Assembly: GCA_028873125.1 (NCBI GenBank)
Contig: JAGWMQ010000019.1
Span: forward strand, 1 to 38,139
Reading direction: 5' to 3'
Length of the DNA: 38,139 nucleotides
DNA from: Verrucomicrobiota bacterium
GTDB lineage: Bacteria; Verrucomicrobiota; Verrucomicrobiia; Limisphaerales; UBA11358
In this document: positions 15,511-22,328 of the stretch, piece after piece
How the letters are laid out: each line of letters opens with the position of its first letter
How positions within the stretch are numbered: position 1 is the stretch's first letter
Program-made: the position numbers and the translations under genes
Notes under the pieces: generated by a model
The model's database searches: none
Seen by the model: the letters and a program-made list of their open reading frames with translations, nothing else
What the model was told of the DNA's origin: nothing

Positions 15511-16824
15511 ATGCCAAAATACAGTTACGTCGCGTTGGATGCCCACGGCAAGGAAACCAAGGGCGTCATCGAGGTCGCCAGCCAGAACGAGGCGATTGGC
15601 CGCGTCAAGGACATGGGGCTGTTCCCCACCAAGATCACCGAGACCGAAAAGGCCGCGGCCAAGGCCGCCGGCAAGAAACCCAAGGCCGCCAGGAAGGCCG
15701 GAGGCAAAAAGGGCGCCCTGGACATCCAGATCAAAATCCCCGGCCTGAGCGGCCGGATCAAACCCAAGGTGCTGACGACCTTCACCCGGCAGTTGGCCAC
15801 GCTGGTGGACGCCGGCCTGCCGCTGCTGCGCGGCCTGCGCGTGCTGGAGAAGCAGGAGCGCAACGCCACCCTGCGGGGCATTCTGGACGATTTGTCCCTG
15901 GCCATCGAGGGCGGCAGCACCTTTTCCGAGGCGCTGGCGCAGCATCCCAAGGTTTTCAACCGCCTCTTCGTCAACATGGTCAAGGCCGGCGAACTGGGCG
16001 GCGTGCTGGAGGTGGTCCTCAAGCGCCTCGCCGAGTTTTCCGAGAAGGCCCAGAAGATCAAGGGCAAGATCAAGGCCGCCATGTTCTATCCCATCGCCGT
16101 GCTCATCGTCGCCAGCGGCATCATGGTTCTGCTGATGACGTTTGTGATTCCGCGGTTCAAGGAGGTGTTCGCCGGCATGATGCCCGGCAACGAACTGCCC
16201 AAGTTCACCCAGATCGTGATGGGCATCAGCGACATCATCAAAAGCCACTTCCTGGTGGCCGCCGGCTGCCTCGCCGCTTTTATCGTCCTGTTCCTGATCT
16301 TCATCCGCACCAAGTTCGGCCGGTGGGTCTGGGACAAATTCAAGTTGAAAGTGCCGATCATCGGTCCCGTCGTCAGCAAGGTTTCCATCGCCCGGTTCAC
16401 CCGCACGCTGGGCACGCTCGTCAGCAGCGGTGTGCCCATCCTCCAGGCGCTCACCATCGTCAAGGAAACCGCCGGCAACGTCGTCATCGCCAACGCCGTC
16501 GGCGAGGTCCACGAAAGCGTCAAGGAAGGCGAAACCATCACCGCACCGCTCGAAGGCTCCGGGGTCTTTCCGCCCATGGTCGTGAGCATGGTGGACGTGG
16601 GGGAACAGACCGGCGCTCTGCCGGAAATGCTCCTGCGCATCGCCGACAATTACGACGAGGAAGTGGACAACGCCGTGGCGTCCATGACCTCGCTGCTGGA
16701 GCCGGTCATGATCGTCTTTCTGGCCGTCATCGTCGGCAGCATCGTCATCGCCATGTTCCTGCCGCTCATCAAGATGATCAGCGTCATGAGCGGACAAGGC
16801 GGCGGGGGCGGCGCCGGAGACTAA
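15511..16824 (+). CDS. pilC: Inner-membrane platform protein PilC/GspF
   Basis: 437 residues. An N-terminal segment (MPKYSYVALDAHGKETKG, the usual PilC/GspF opening) is followed by a Lys/Ala-rich linker (about 48-70, AAKAAGKKPKAARKAGGKK) that is longer than usual. Two T2SSF domains follow, each with the TFTRQLATLVDAGLPLLRGL-type motif (first about 90, second ARFTRTLGTLVSSGVPILQAL). Membrane helices are near 195-215, 250-270 and 405-430. The tail ends in SGQGGGGGAGD. It connects the ATPase to the pilin pool. A GGGAAG lies shortly before the ATG. Confidence 0.95.
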   Translation: MPKYSYVALDAHGKETKGVIEVASQNEAIGRVKDMGLFPTKITETEKAAAKAAGKKPKAARKAGGKKGALDIQIKIPGLSGRIKPKVLTTFTRQLATLVDAGLPLLRGLRVLEKQERNATLRGILDDLSLAIEGGSTFSEALAQHPKVFNRLFVNMVKAGELGGVLEVVLKRLAEFSEKAQKIKGKIKAAMFYPIAVLIVASGIMVLLMTFVIPRFKEVFAGMMPGNELPKFTQIVMGISDIIKSHFLVAAGCLAAFIVLFLIFIRTKFGRWVWDKFKLKVPIIGPVVSKVSIARFTRTLGTLVSSGVPILQALTIVKETAGNVVIANAVGEVHESVKEGETITAPLEGSGVFPPMVVSMVDVGEQTGALPEMLLRIADNYDEEVDNAVASMTSLLEPVMIVFLAVIVGSIVIAMFLPLIKMISVMSGQGGGGGAGD

Positions 16825-16910
16825 ATCCTCCGCGTGCCGCCTGGATGCAGGCCCGTGCCAAGCCCGGACACCATGCCCGAGTCGCATTTTGATTTTTAAC
16901 GAAAAACCTG

Positions 16911-16977
16911 TTGACAACCCGCGACGCCCGTGCGTAAATACATTGTAAACACATTGCATGGGCGTTGAATTTACAAT
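16911..16977 (+). promoter_or_regulatory. Promoter and operator-like repeats of the toxin-antitoxin pair
   Basis: TTGACA at 16911-16916 with TAAATA at 16935-16940 (18 bp apart) forms a promoter candidate. Behind it lie a perfect 8-bp inverted repeat ATTGTAAA (16942-16949) / TTTACAAT (16970-16977) and a direct repeat ACATTG at 16940 and 16951. CopG-type antitoxins repress their own promoters through such short repeats. The AT-rich stretch stands out from the GC-rich surroundings. Confidence 0.5.
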
Positions 16978-16986
16978 TGGCTCGCT

Positions 16987-17274
16987 ATGGAGTTCGATTG
17001 GAACAATCCGCCTTTCGAGTTGGATGGTTCTTTGATTCAGCGAGATGTGGAAGAGTCCTTTGAGGATCCCTTCGCCATTCGCTTGTTGCCGGATTCGTCG
17101 CGATTCGGCCTCCAGGCCCGCTTTTTTAATCTGGGCATGACCGCGGCCGGCGTGGGCGTCTTCAGCGTCTATCGGACCAATGGACGGCTGGTCCGGGTGC
17201 TGCTGGCGCGTCCCTTCGACGCCGAAGAACGATTTTTTTACCAGCGGAAACGGGATCAAACCTTGCAAGGGTGA
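16987..17274 (+). CDS. BrnT-like (DUF497) toxin
   Basis: 95 residues. It begins MEFDWNNP and carries the family pattern: FEDPFAIRL in the middle, RFFNLG, then a beta-rich core VFSVYRTNGRLVRVLLARP and a terminal ERFFYQ. BrnT proteins are RelE-fold ribonucleases that arrest translation. The usual KHGVSF segment after the first strand is replaced by a divergent stretch, so activity is uncertain. It is followed by a CopG-type antitoxin gene, the normal toxin-first order for BrnT systems, and preceded by its own promoter and repeats. It is wedged between pilC and the prepilin genes. Confidence 0.7.
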   Translation: MEFDWNNPPFELDGSLIQRDVEESFEDPFAIRLLPDSSRFGLQARFFNLGMTAAGVGVFSVYRTNGRLVRVLLARPFDAEERFFYQRKRDQTLQG

Positions 17275-17300
17275 CGGGTGAAACGTGGCGAGCTTGGGGT

Positions 17301-17321
17301 TTGGCGTCTGGCGTCTGGAAT
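17301..17321 (+). repeat. Three 7-bp tandem repeats before the antitoxin start
   Basis: TTGGCGT, CTGGCGT, CTGGAAT. The unit length and degeneracy match the arrays in the prepilin leaders. It lies in the toxin-antitoxin spacer and would be read as unstructured N-terminal residues if the GTG at 17278 were the start. Confidence 0.45.
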
Positions 17322-17382
17322 CCGGGGGTTGAAACCGGATCGGCCGGGAAGCGAGACGCCGGCTCCCGGGCCCAAATTTGAC

Positions 17383-17658
17383 ATGCGAACCTTCGCCAAA
17401 TGGGAAGAGGTGCCGCTCTTCGACAGCGAAGAGGCCGAGGCGGCCTTTTGGGCGGAGAACCGCCCCAGCCTGCGGCTGATGGAGACGGCCGTGGCCGGCG
17501 GCGCCGAGGCCGCCGAATCGGTGACCATCACGCTGCGGATTGACCCGCGGATGCTGGCGCGCATCAAGCGGCTGGCGCGGGCGCGCTATTTGAATTACCA
17601 GAGCATGATCAAACAATGGCTGAGCGAGCGGATGGAAGACGAAATGCGTGAACGCTGA
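17383..17658 (+). CDS. CopG/ribbon-helix-helix antitoxin of a BrnT-type pair
   Basis: The ORF opens at GTG 17278, but ATG 17383 (MRTFAKWEEVPLF) is preferred; the 35 residues before it come from repeat-like DNA. The product is 91 residues. The N-terminal part FDSEEAEAAFW is typical of antitoxins paired with BrnT toxins. The C-terminal ribbon-helix-helix reads VTITLRIDPRMLARIKRLAR then LNYQSMIKQWLSERM. It should bind and neutralise the toxin and repress the promoter at 16911. The stop lies 6 bp before the first prepilin gene, so transcription of the pilus cassette may run through this module. Confidence 0.75.
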   Translation: MRTFAKWEEVPLFDSEEAEAAFWAENRPSLRLMETAVAGGAEAAESVTITLRIDPRMLARIKRLARARYLNYQSMIKQWLSERMEDEMRER

Positions 17659-17664
17659 AATGAC

Positions 17665-18402
17665 ATGAACAATCGCCGGACAGCGGAAAAGCGACGGTCG
17701 GGAGCCGGGAACAGCACCGGTTTCACCTTGATCGAACTGTTGGTGGTCATCTCCATCATCGCCGTCATCGCCGCCTTTCTGGTGCCGGTGGCCGGCGCGG
17801 TCCGGCGGCATGAGTTGATCCAGAAAACCCAGGCGGAGATGGCGCAACTGGAAACGGCCCTCAGCAGCTACAAGGCCGCCTACGGCTTCTACCCGCCGTG
17901 CAACCCCGATAATCCCATGATCAATCCGCTGTACTATGAACTGATGGGAACGACCAACATCGTGACTTCGCCGAAATTCCTGAAATATCAGTCGCTTGAT
18001 GATCCCGGTGTGCAAATCATTGGCGGCGGTCCAGGTACGCCAATGTTCTTCGCGTTCCATGTGTCCGGTTTCATGAATTGCAGCAAACCGGGCGCGGGAG
18101 AGGACGCCCCGAAGGCCAGAAGTTTTCTTGAGGATTTGAAACCGGATCAGGTGGCAAAGGGCTTCACGAACAGCATGATTCACCCCCCGGGCGTGGTCCT
18201 GCTGGTCGCCTCGGTGGGCGGACCGGACCCGAACTATCGCCCCTTGGGGGCGTCCGGCGTGAATCCCTGGCGCTACGTTTATCCGGGGACCAACAATCCC
18301 AACTCCTATGACCTGTGGGTGCAACTGGTCTTCAAGCCCGGCCAAACCAATCTCATCTGCAACTGGAGCCGCCAGGTGCAGATCAACGCTCCGCTGCCCT
18401 GA
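17665..18402 (+). CDS. GspG-like pseudopilin (prepilin-type N-terminus)
   Basis: 245 residues. The leader MNNRRTAEKRRSGAGNSTG (19 aa) ends in Gly, followed by FTLIELLVVISIIAVIAAFL, the canonical prepilin peptidase site with Glu at +5 and a single membrane helix. The helix continues with a charged stretch (MAQLETALSSYKAAYGFYPP), as in GspG major pseudopilins, before a roughly 170-residue periplasmic domain with little charge. A prepilin peptidase elsewhere must process it. It starts 6 bp after the antitoxin stop and is followed by a 272-bp Arg/Pro-rich, palindromic spacer (18403-18674) that I do not regard as coding. Confidence 0.9.
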   Translation: MNNRRTAEKRRSGAGNSTGFTLIELLVVISIIAVIAAFLVPVAGAVRRHELIQKTQAEMAQLETALSSYKAAYGFYPPCNPDNPMINPLYYELMGTTNIVTSPKFLKYQSLDDPGVQIIGGGPGTPMFFAFHVSGFMNCSKPGAGEDAPKARSFLEDLKPDQVAKGFTNSMIHPPGVVLLVASVGGPDPNYRPLGASGVNPWRYVYPGTNNPNSYDLWVQLVFKPGQTNLICNWSRQVQINAPLP

Positions 18403-18674
18403 TGTCTTATGCGCCTGACCGCAAAATCCAGATTCCGCCCCCGGGGACGCGGGATTCCCGTGCAGTGGCGTGACTGCGTGTGGCCGGCGCGCGTGGTGGT
18501 GCGGTTGTCTCAGTGGCCGCGCCGCGAGCCGCCCGCCCGCGTTTTGAACCCCGGCGGCAGGCCGCGCCGTTCCCGGACGGCCGCGGCTTTCCGCGGCTTC
18601 CGGCCGGGTCGAACAGCATCGTCGCCTTTGACCCGCTTGCTTCGGGGGCGCCGCCGAATTCCTTTTTCAAGCCT

Positions 18675-19505
18675 ATGAAACCCATCAAGAAATGTGACCG
18701 GAGGCAGGTGACCCGTGACACGGACGGCAATCTGAACGGACGGCTCTTTCCGCGCCGCAGGTCGCGTGTCACCCGCCAACTTGCAGCCTTCACCCTCATC
18801 GAACTGCTCACCGTCATCGCCATCATCGCCATCCTGGCGGCCATCCTGTTGCCGGCCCTGGGCTACGCCAAAACCGCGGCGAAGAAGACGCAGGCCAAGC
18901 TGCAAATCAGCGACCTGGCCACCGCCATCCAAAAATACGATTCGGACTACAGCCGGATGCCGGTTTCGACCGCCGACCAGTTGCTGGCCGTCACCAACGA
19001 TTTCACCTTTGGCGGCGTGTTCCAAACCCCGACGGGCCCGACGACGATTGGCAACGTGACCACCAATTCCGATGTCATCGCCATTTTGATGGACCTGACG
19101 AATTTTCCCGACGGCGCGCCGACGGTGAACGCCAACCATGTCAAGAACCCCCAGCGGACCCTGTATCTGAACGCCAAGCGGGTCGCCGACACCGCCACCT
19201 GGCCGGGCGTCGGACCGGACCTGGTCTATCGCGATCCGTGGGGCGATCCCTACGTCATCAGCATGGACGTGAATTACGACGGCGAGTGCCGGGACGCCTT
19301 TTATTCGCGGTCGGCGGTTTCGAAACTCGATGGGAGCACCGGCTACTTTGGATTGGTGGACCCGACGGATACCGGTGGAAATGACAATAATTTCGAATAC
19401 CACGGCAAGGTGATGGTCTGGTCCGCCGGGCCGGACAAGAAAGTGGATCCCGGCGCCAAGGCCAACCAGGGCGTCAACAAGGACAACATCTTGAGCTGGC
19501 AGTGA
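18675..19505 (+). CDS. GspG-like pseudopilin with 38-residue leader
   Basis: The ORF track opens at 18480, but the ATG at 18675 (MKPIKKCDRR) is the likely start; the product is 276 residues. The leader is about 38 residues and Arg-rich, and the cleavage site reads LAA|FTLIELLTVIAIIAILAAIL, with Ala rather than Gly at -1. The body has the GspG pattern KKTQAKLQISDLATAIQKYD and later DPWGDPYVIS, YHGKVMVWSAGPD and KVDPG. The DPWGxPY...WSxGPD elements are characteristic of GspG-type pseudopilins. The stop overlaps a GTG of the next gene. Confidence 0.9.
   Translation: MKPIKKCDRRQVTRDTDGNLNGRLFPRRRSRVTRQLAAFTLIELLTVIAIIAILAAILLPALGYAKTAAKKTQAKLQISDLATAIQKYDSDYSRMPVSTADQLLAVTNDFTFGGVFQTPTGPTTIGNVTTNSDVIAILMDLTNFPDGAPTVNANHVKNPQRTLYLNAKRVADTATWPGVGPDLVYRDPWGDPYVISMDVNYDGECRDAFYSRSAVSKLDGSTGYFGLVDPTDTGGNDNNFEYHGKVMVWSAGPDKKVDPGAKANQGVNKDNILSWQ
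18693..18727 (+). repeat. 7-bp tandem array in the leader of the second pseudopilin gene
   Basis: TGTGACC, GGAGGCA, GGTGACC, CGTGACA, CGGACGG: five degenerate heptamers read in frame as part of the leader peptide. A partial reverse complement (CGTGTCACCCG) follows near 18763. Confidence 0.45.
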
Positions 19506-19507
19506 AG

Positions 19508-20440
19508 ATGAGCAGCAAGTGGCAAGCAGCAGGTGACAGATTGACGGCGGCGCGCGGTGCGCGCTTCTGTCCCACGTGCCGTGTCCCGTGCCGCATTCAT
19601 AGTTGTTCCAGCAAGCGCGCTACTCGCCCGCGATGCAAGAGCAACACAGGCTTCACGCTCATCGAGCTGCTGGTCGTCATTGCCATCCTGGGCATCCTGG
19701 CGGCGCTGACGGTGCCCGCGCTCAAAAATTTGGGCAAATCCTCCACGGTCACGGCCGCCGCCGCGCAACTGCTCGGCGACGTCGGGCGCGCCCGCCAACT
19801 GGCCATCGCCGATCACACCACCGTCTATATGGTGTTCGTCCCGACGAATTTTTGGAGCTATCTGCCCGCCGCAGTGAAAGATCTTCCTGCCACGAGCAAT
19901 CTGTGCGACAAGCAACTGACCGGTTACACCTTCATCGCCTATGGCGCCCTGGGCGACCAGCCCGGACAACACCGGTGGCACTATCTCGCTCCGTGGCAGA
20001 CGCTGCCGGACGGCATGTTCATCGCCCAGCAGAAGTTTGCGGAGCCGTCCGGTTTCTTTTATTCCATTCCAAAAATTCCCGGCGTGCCCTCGAGCGGAGC
20101 CTACGATGTCTATGGCTTCAACGTGACCAACACCATTCCCTTTCCCACGGAAACCAATCTGCCTGCGGTGAACCCCCCTTCCCAGCTTTATCTGCCGTAC
20201 ATCGCCTTCAACTACCTGGGGCAATTGACCTTTGACGGCCAGAACCTCGCCGGCCATGACGAGAACATTCCCCTGGCGCGGGGCAATGTGTTTTACGCGG
20301 TCAACGCCGACAAGGTGCCTCAGTTCAGTCCGCCGCAGGTGACCGTGTTCCCGCCCGGCAACGACACCAACGCCTACAACATCATCCACATTGACGCGCT
20401 CTCGGGGCGCGCCATTTGGGAGCAGCCGCGCGTGCAATGA
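19508..20440 (+). CDS. Pseudopilin, Verru_Chthon cassette protein D type
   Basis: 310 residues from ATG 19508 (a GTG at 19502 overlapping the previous stop is possible). The leader is exceptionally long (about 47 residues, with five Cys) and ends SNTG|FTLIELLVVIAILGILAALTV, a canonical prepilin motif. The segment AAAAQLLGDVGRARQLAI after the helix is GspH-like. The large C-terminal domain ends NIIHIDALSGRAIWEQP. Order and partners (D, B, C, A) fit the four-gene Verru_Chthon cassette described for Verrucomicrobium and Chthoniobacter. Its stop is fused to the next start (ATGA), so the four genes are translationally coupled. Confidence 0.85.
   Translation: MSSKWQAAGDRLTAARGARFCPTCRVPCRIHSCSSKRATRPRCKSNTGFTLIELLVVIAILGILAALTVPALKNLGKSSTVTAAAAQLLGDVGRARQLAIADHTTVYMVFVPTNFWSYLPAAVKDLPATSNLCDKQLTGYTFIAYGALGDQPGQHRWHYLAPWQTLPDGMFIAQQKFAEPSGFFYSIPKIPGVPSSGAYDVYGFNVTNTIPFPTETNLPAVNPPSQLYLPYIAFNYLGQLTFDGQNLAGHDENIPLARGNVFYAVNADKVPQFSPPQVTVFPPGNDTNAYNIIHIDALSGRAIWEQPRVQ
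19510..19593 (+). repeat. Two 7-bp arrays and a small hairpin in the protein D leader
   Basis: GAGCAGC, AAGTGGC, AAGCAGC, AGGTGAC (19510-19537), then the hairpin GCGCGC-GGT-GCGCGC (19550-19564), then CACGTGC, CGTGTCC, CGTGCCG (19573-19593). All lie inside the codons of the leader peptide. Confidence 0.5.
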
Positions 20441-21336
20441 AAATTTTCGTCTGCCATTTTCCATTGCCGGGCGGGGCGGCCAGTCCGCTGGCCGCCGCCG
20501 GCGCGCAGAGGACTGCGCGCCCCACCGCGCGATCCGGCTTCACCATGGTGGAGATCGCCATCAGCCTGGCCATCATCGGCATCGCGCTGGTGGCCATCAT
20601 CGGCGTGCTGCCGATGGGCGTGAACGTCCAGAAACAGAACCGCGAGGAGACGATCGTTGACCAGGACGCCACCGTCCTGATGAACGCCATCCGCAACGGG
20701 GCGCTCGGCTCGGACGAACTGACCAATTACGTCTTTGCCGTCACCAATTTCTGGGGGTTGTACAACGCCAACGGCGCGAAGGTGAATTCCGGCGCCAATT
20801 ATTACAGCTACGCCAATTCCCAGGCCGCGCCCTCGCCGCGGGTGTTTCCTCAATTCAACCTCGACAGCGGCAGCAACATCGTGGCCTTGTTGAGCACGCC
20901 GGAGTATCAGGGCAACTTTGGCGTGCCCCTGGACAATCTTTCCGGCGGCGGTTACAGCAACCACATCGTGGCCTGCGTCCATTCCATCAGCGGGCCGGCG
21001 TCTGAAAAGCCGCCGCAAAACAACGACATCGTTGTCGGCGACTCCTTCAGCTACAAGGTGGTCTGTGCAAACCTGCCGGTGGCCGTGGAAACCAATCTCT
21101 TTTATCTGCCGACCAATGATCCGGCCTACGGTTACGGGCGGCAACTGACCGCCAATCTGCACGAACTGCGCCTGACCTTTCTCTGGCCGTTGTATCCCAA
21201 CGGCGGCGTCGGCAACGGGCGCCAGACCTTCCGCACCCTGGTGCCCGGACGGCTGGCCGCGGCGCCGAGCGCCCCGGGTCCGCGCGCGGCGTGGATTCAT
21301 TTCTTCCAGCCCCAGGCCTTCACCAACGCGCCATGA
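20437..21336 (+). CDS. Pseudopilin, Verru_Chthon cassette protein B type
   Basis: 299 residues. The start is the ATG in the ATGA overlap at 20437. A leader of about 34 residues carries a two-hairpin palindrome in its codons (20469-20526). The prepilin site is TARSG|FTMVEIAISLAIIGIALVAII, with Glu at +5, then GVLPMGVNVQKQNREE. This GVLPxG element after the helix is typical of Verru_Chthon protein B / GspI-like minor pseudopilins. The rest is an extracytoplasmic domain with NDIVVGDSFSYKVV and an Arg/Pro-rich end. The stop is again fused to the next start. Confidence 0.85.
   Translation: MKIFVCHFPLPGGAASPLAAAGAQRTARPTARSGFTMVEIAISLAIIGIALVAIIGVLPMGVNVQKQNREETIVDQDATVLMNAIRNGALGSDELTNYVFAVTNFWGLYNANGAKVNSGANYYSYANSQAAPSPRVFPQFNLDSGSNIVALLSTPEYQGNFGVPLDNLSGGGYSNHIVACVHSISGPASEKPPQNNDIVVGDSFSYKVVCANLPVAVETNLFYLPTNDPAYGYGRQLTANLHELRLTFLWPLYPNGGVGNGRQTFRTLVPGRLAAAPSAPGPRAAWIHFFQPQAFTNAP
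20469..20526 (+). repeat. Two-hairpin palindromic element, copy 1 (inside protein B leader)
   Basis: Hairpin a: GGCGGCCAG-TCCG-CTGGCCGCC (20475-20496). Hairpin b: GGCGCGCAG-AGGA-CTGCGCGCC (20500-20521). An outer stem of about 9 bp (GGCGGGGCG / CGCCCCACC, one mismatch) closes the element. A stretch of 28 bases ending CCCCACC is identical, in reverse, to copy 3 (37859-37942). Copy 2 is at 22378-22439. Confidence 0.8.
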
Positions 21337-22328
21337 ACCGGAAGTTCCAAGTTCCAGGTTCCAAGTTCCAAGTCCGGCGTCGGAACTTGAAAGGCGCGGC
21401 GTTGCGCCGCGGTTCCATCGCCGACCGCAAATCGGAGATCGCAAACGGGTTTACCTTGGTGGAAATCCTGGTGGCCATGGCGCTGCTCTCGCTCATCGTG
21501 CTGGCGCTGATGTCGGTCTTCAGCAACACCCAGGCCGCCTTCCGCGCCAACCTGACCCAGAGCGACGTGCTGGGTTCGGGCCGCCAGGTGATGGACCTGA
21601 TCACCCGCGACCTGCAGATCATGGCCCCGTCGGACGATTACAGCAACGGCGCGGTGAATTTTTACGCCGGTGTCAATCCGGACGGCCTGCTGCAATCGCT
21701 GCCCGGCAGCAGCCTGTCGCGCACCAACGTCCTGGAGGACTTTTTCATCCTCAGCCGCCGGAATGTGAACGGCGGCGACTGCTGGGTGGGCACCGGTTAC
21801 GCCGTGGTCATCAATTCGCCGGACGGCCTCTATTCCCTCTACCGCTTCACCGTCAAGCAGCCGGTCGCGCCACTCCTGAACGCGACCGTGGCGCGCGGGC
21901 CGCGGTATCTTTTTTACAACAGCAACAAGCTCTACCCGACCAACTTTCAAAATTTCCTGCTGGCGCCGACCAACTACAGCCATCTCCTGGACGGCGTGGT
22001 GGCCCTGCGCGTGCGCGCCTATGATGCCGGCGGCTACCCGATGGCGAACCTCTACCAGTTTGAGGCCACCCGGTGGGTGACCAACCGAAACGTCCTGTTC
22101 TTCGCGCCGCAAAATGGCGAGACCGGTTTTTCCTTTTACAGCAATTCCCTGCCGGCGTCGGTGGAAGTGGAACTGGGCGTGCTCGAAGACCACACCCTCC
22201 AGCACGCCGAAGGCCTGGTGGACAACTGGACCGTGCTGACCAATTACCTCGCCCAGCACGCCGGCCAGGTCCATCTCTTCCGCCAGCGCGTCTGGATCCG
22301 CAATTGCGACCCCTCGGTTTACCAATGA
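21333..22328 (+). CDS. Pseudopilin, Verru_Chthon cassette protein C type (GspJ-like)
   Basis: 331 residues from the ATG in the overlap with the previous stop. The 39-residue leader is built largely from heptamer repeats (read as KFQVPGSKFQV and ADRKSEIANG) and ends G|FTLVEILVAMALLSLIVLALM. After the helix, GSGRQVMDLITRDLQIMAP resembles the RQxxxRDL segment of GspJ minor pseudopilins. The domain ends VHLFRQRVWIRNCDPSVYQ. It is one of the initiating tip pseudopilins expected to form a complex with the B and A proteins. ATGA overlap with the giant A gene. Confidence 0.87.
   Translation: MNRKFQVPGSKFQVRRRNLKGAALRRGSIADRKSEIANGFTLVEILVAMALLSLIVLALMSVFSNTQAAFRANLTQSDVLGSGRQVMDLITRDLQIMAPSDDYSNGAVNFYAGVNPDGLLQSLPGSSLSRTNVLEDFFILSRRNVNGGDCWVGTGYAVVINSPDGLYSLYRFTVKQPVAPLLNATVARGPRYLFYNSNKLYPTNFQNFLLAPTNYSHLLDGVVALRVRAYDAGGYPMANLYQFEATRWVTNRNVLFFAPQNGETGFSFYSNSLPASVEVELGVLEDHTLQHAEGLVDNWTVLTNYLAQHAGQVHLFRQRVWIRNCDPSVYQ
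21343..21446 (+). repeat. 7-bp arrays in the protein C leader
   Basis: AGTTCCA, AGTTCCA, GGTTCCA, AGTTCCA, AGTCCGG (21343-21377) and CGCAAAT, CGGAGAT, CGCAAAC (21426-21446). The period is exactly seven, and both arrays are translated within the leader. Confidence 0.65.

Noticed and set aside
15364-18345. 993-residue ORF on the minus strand
   Set aside because: A shadow of pilC, the toxin-antitoxin pair and the pseudopilin; rich in His/Asp/Gln runs typical of antisense reading of GC-rich genes.
18409-18678. 89-residue ORF directly after the first pseudopilin
   Set aside because: Arg/Pro-rich, palindromic DNA, out of frame with the next gene; looks like repeat-derived spacer.
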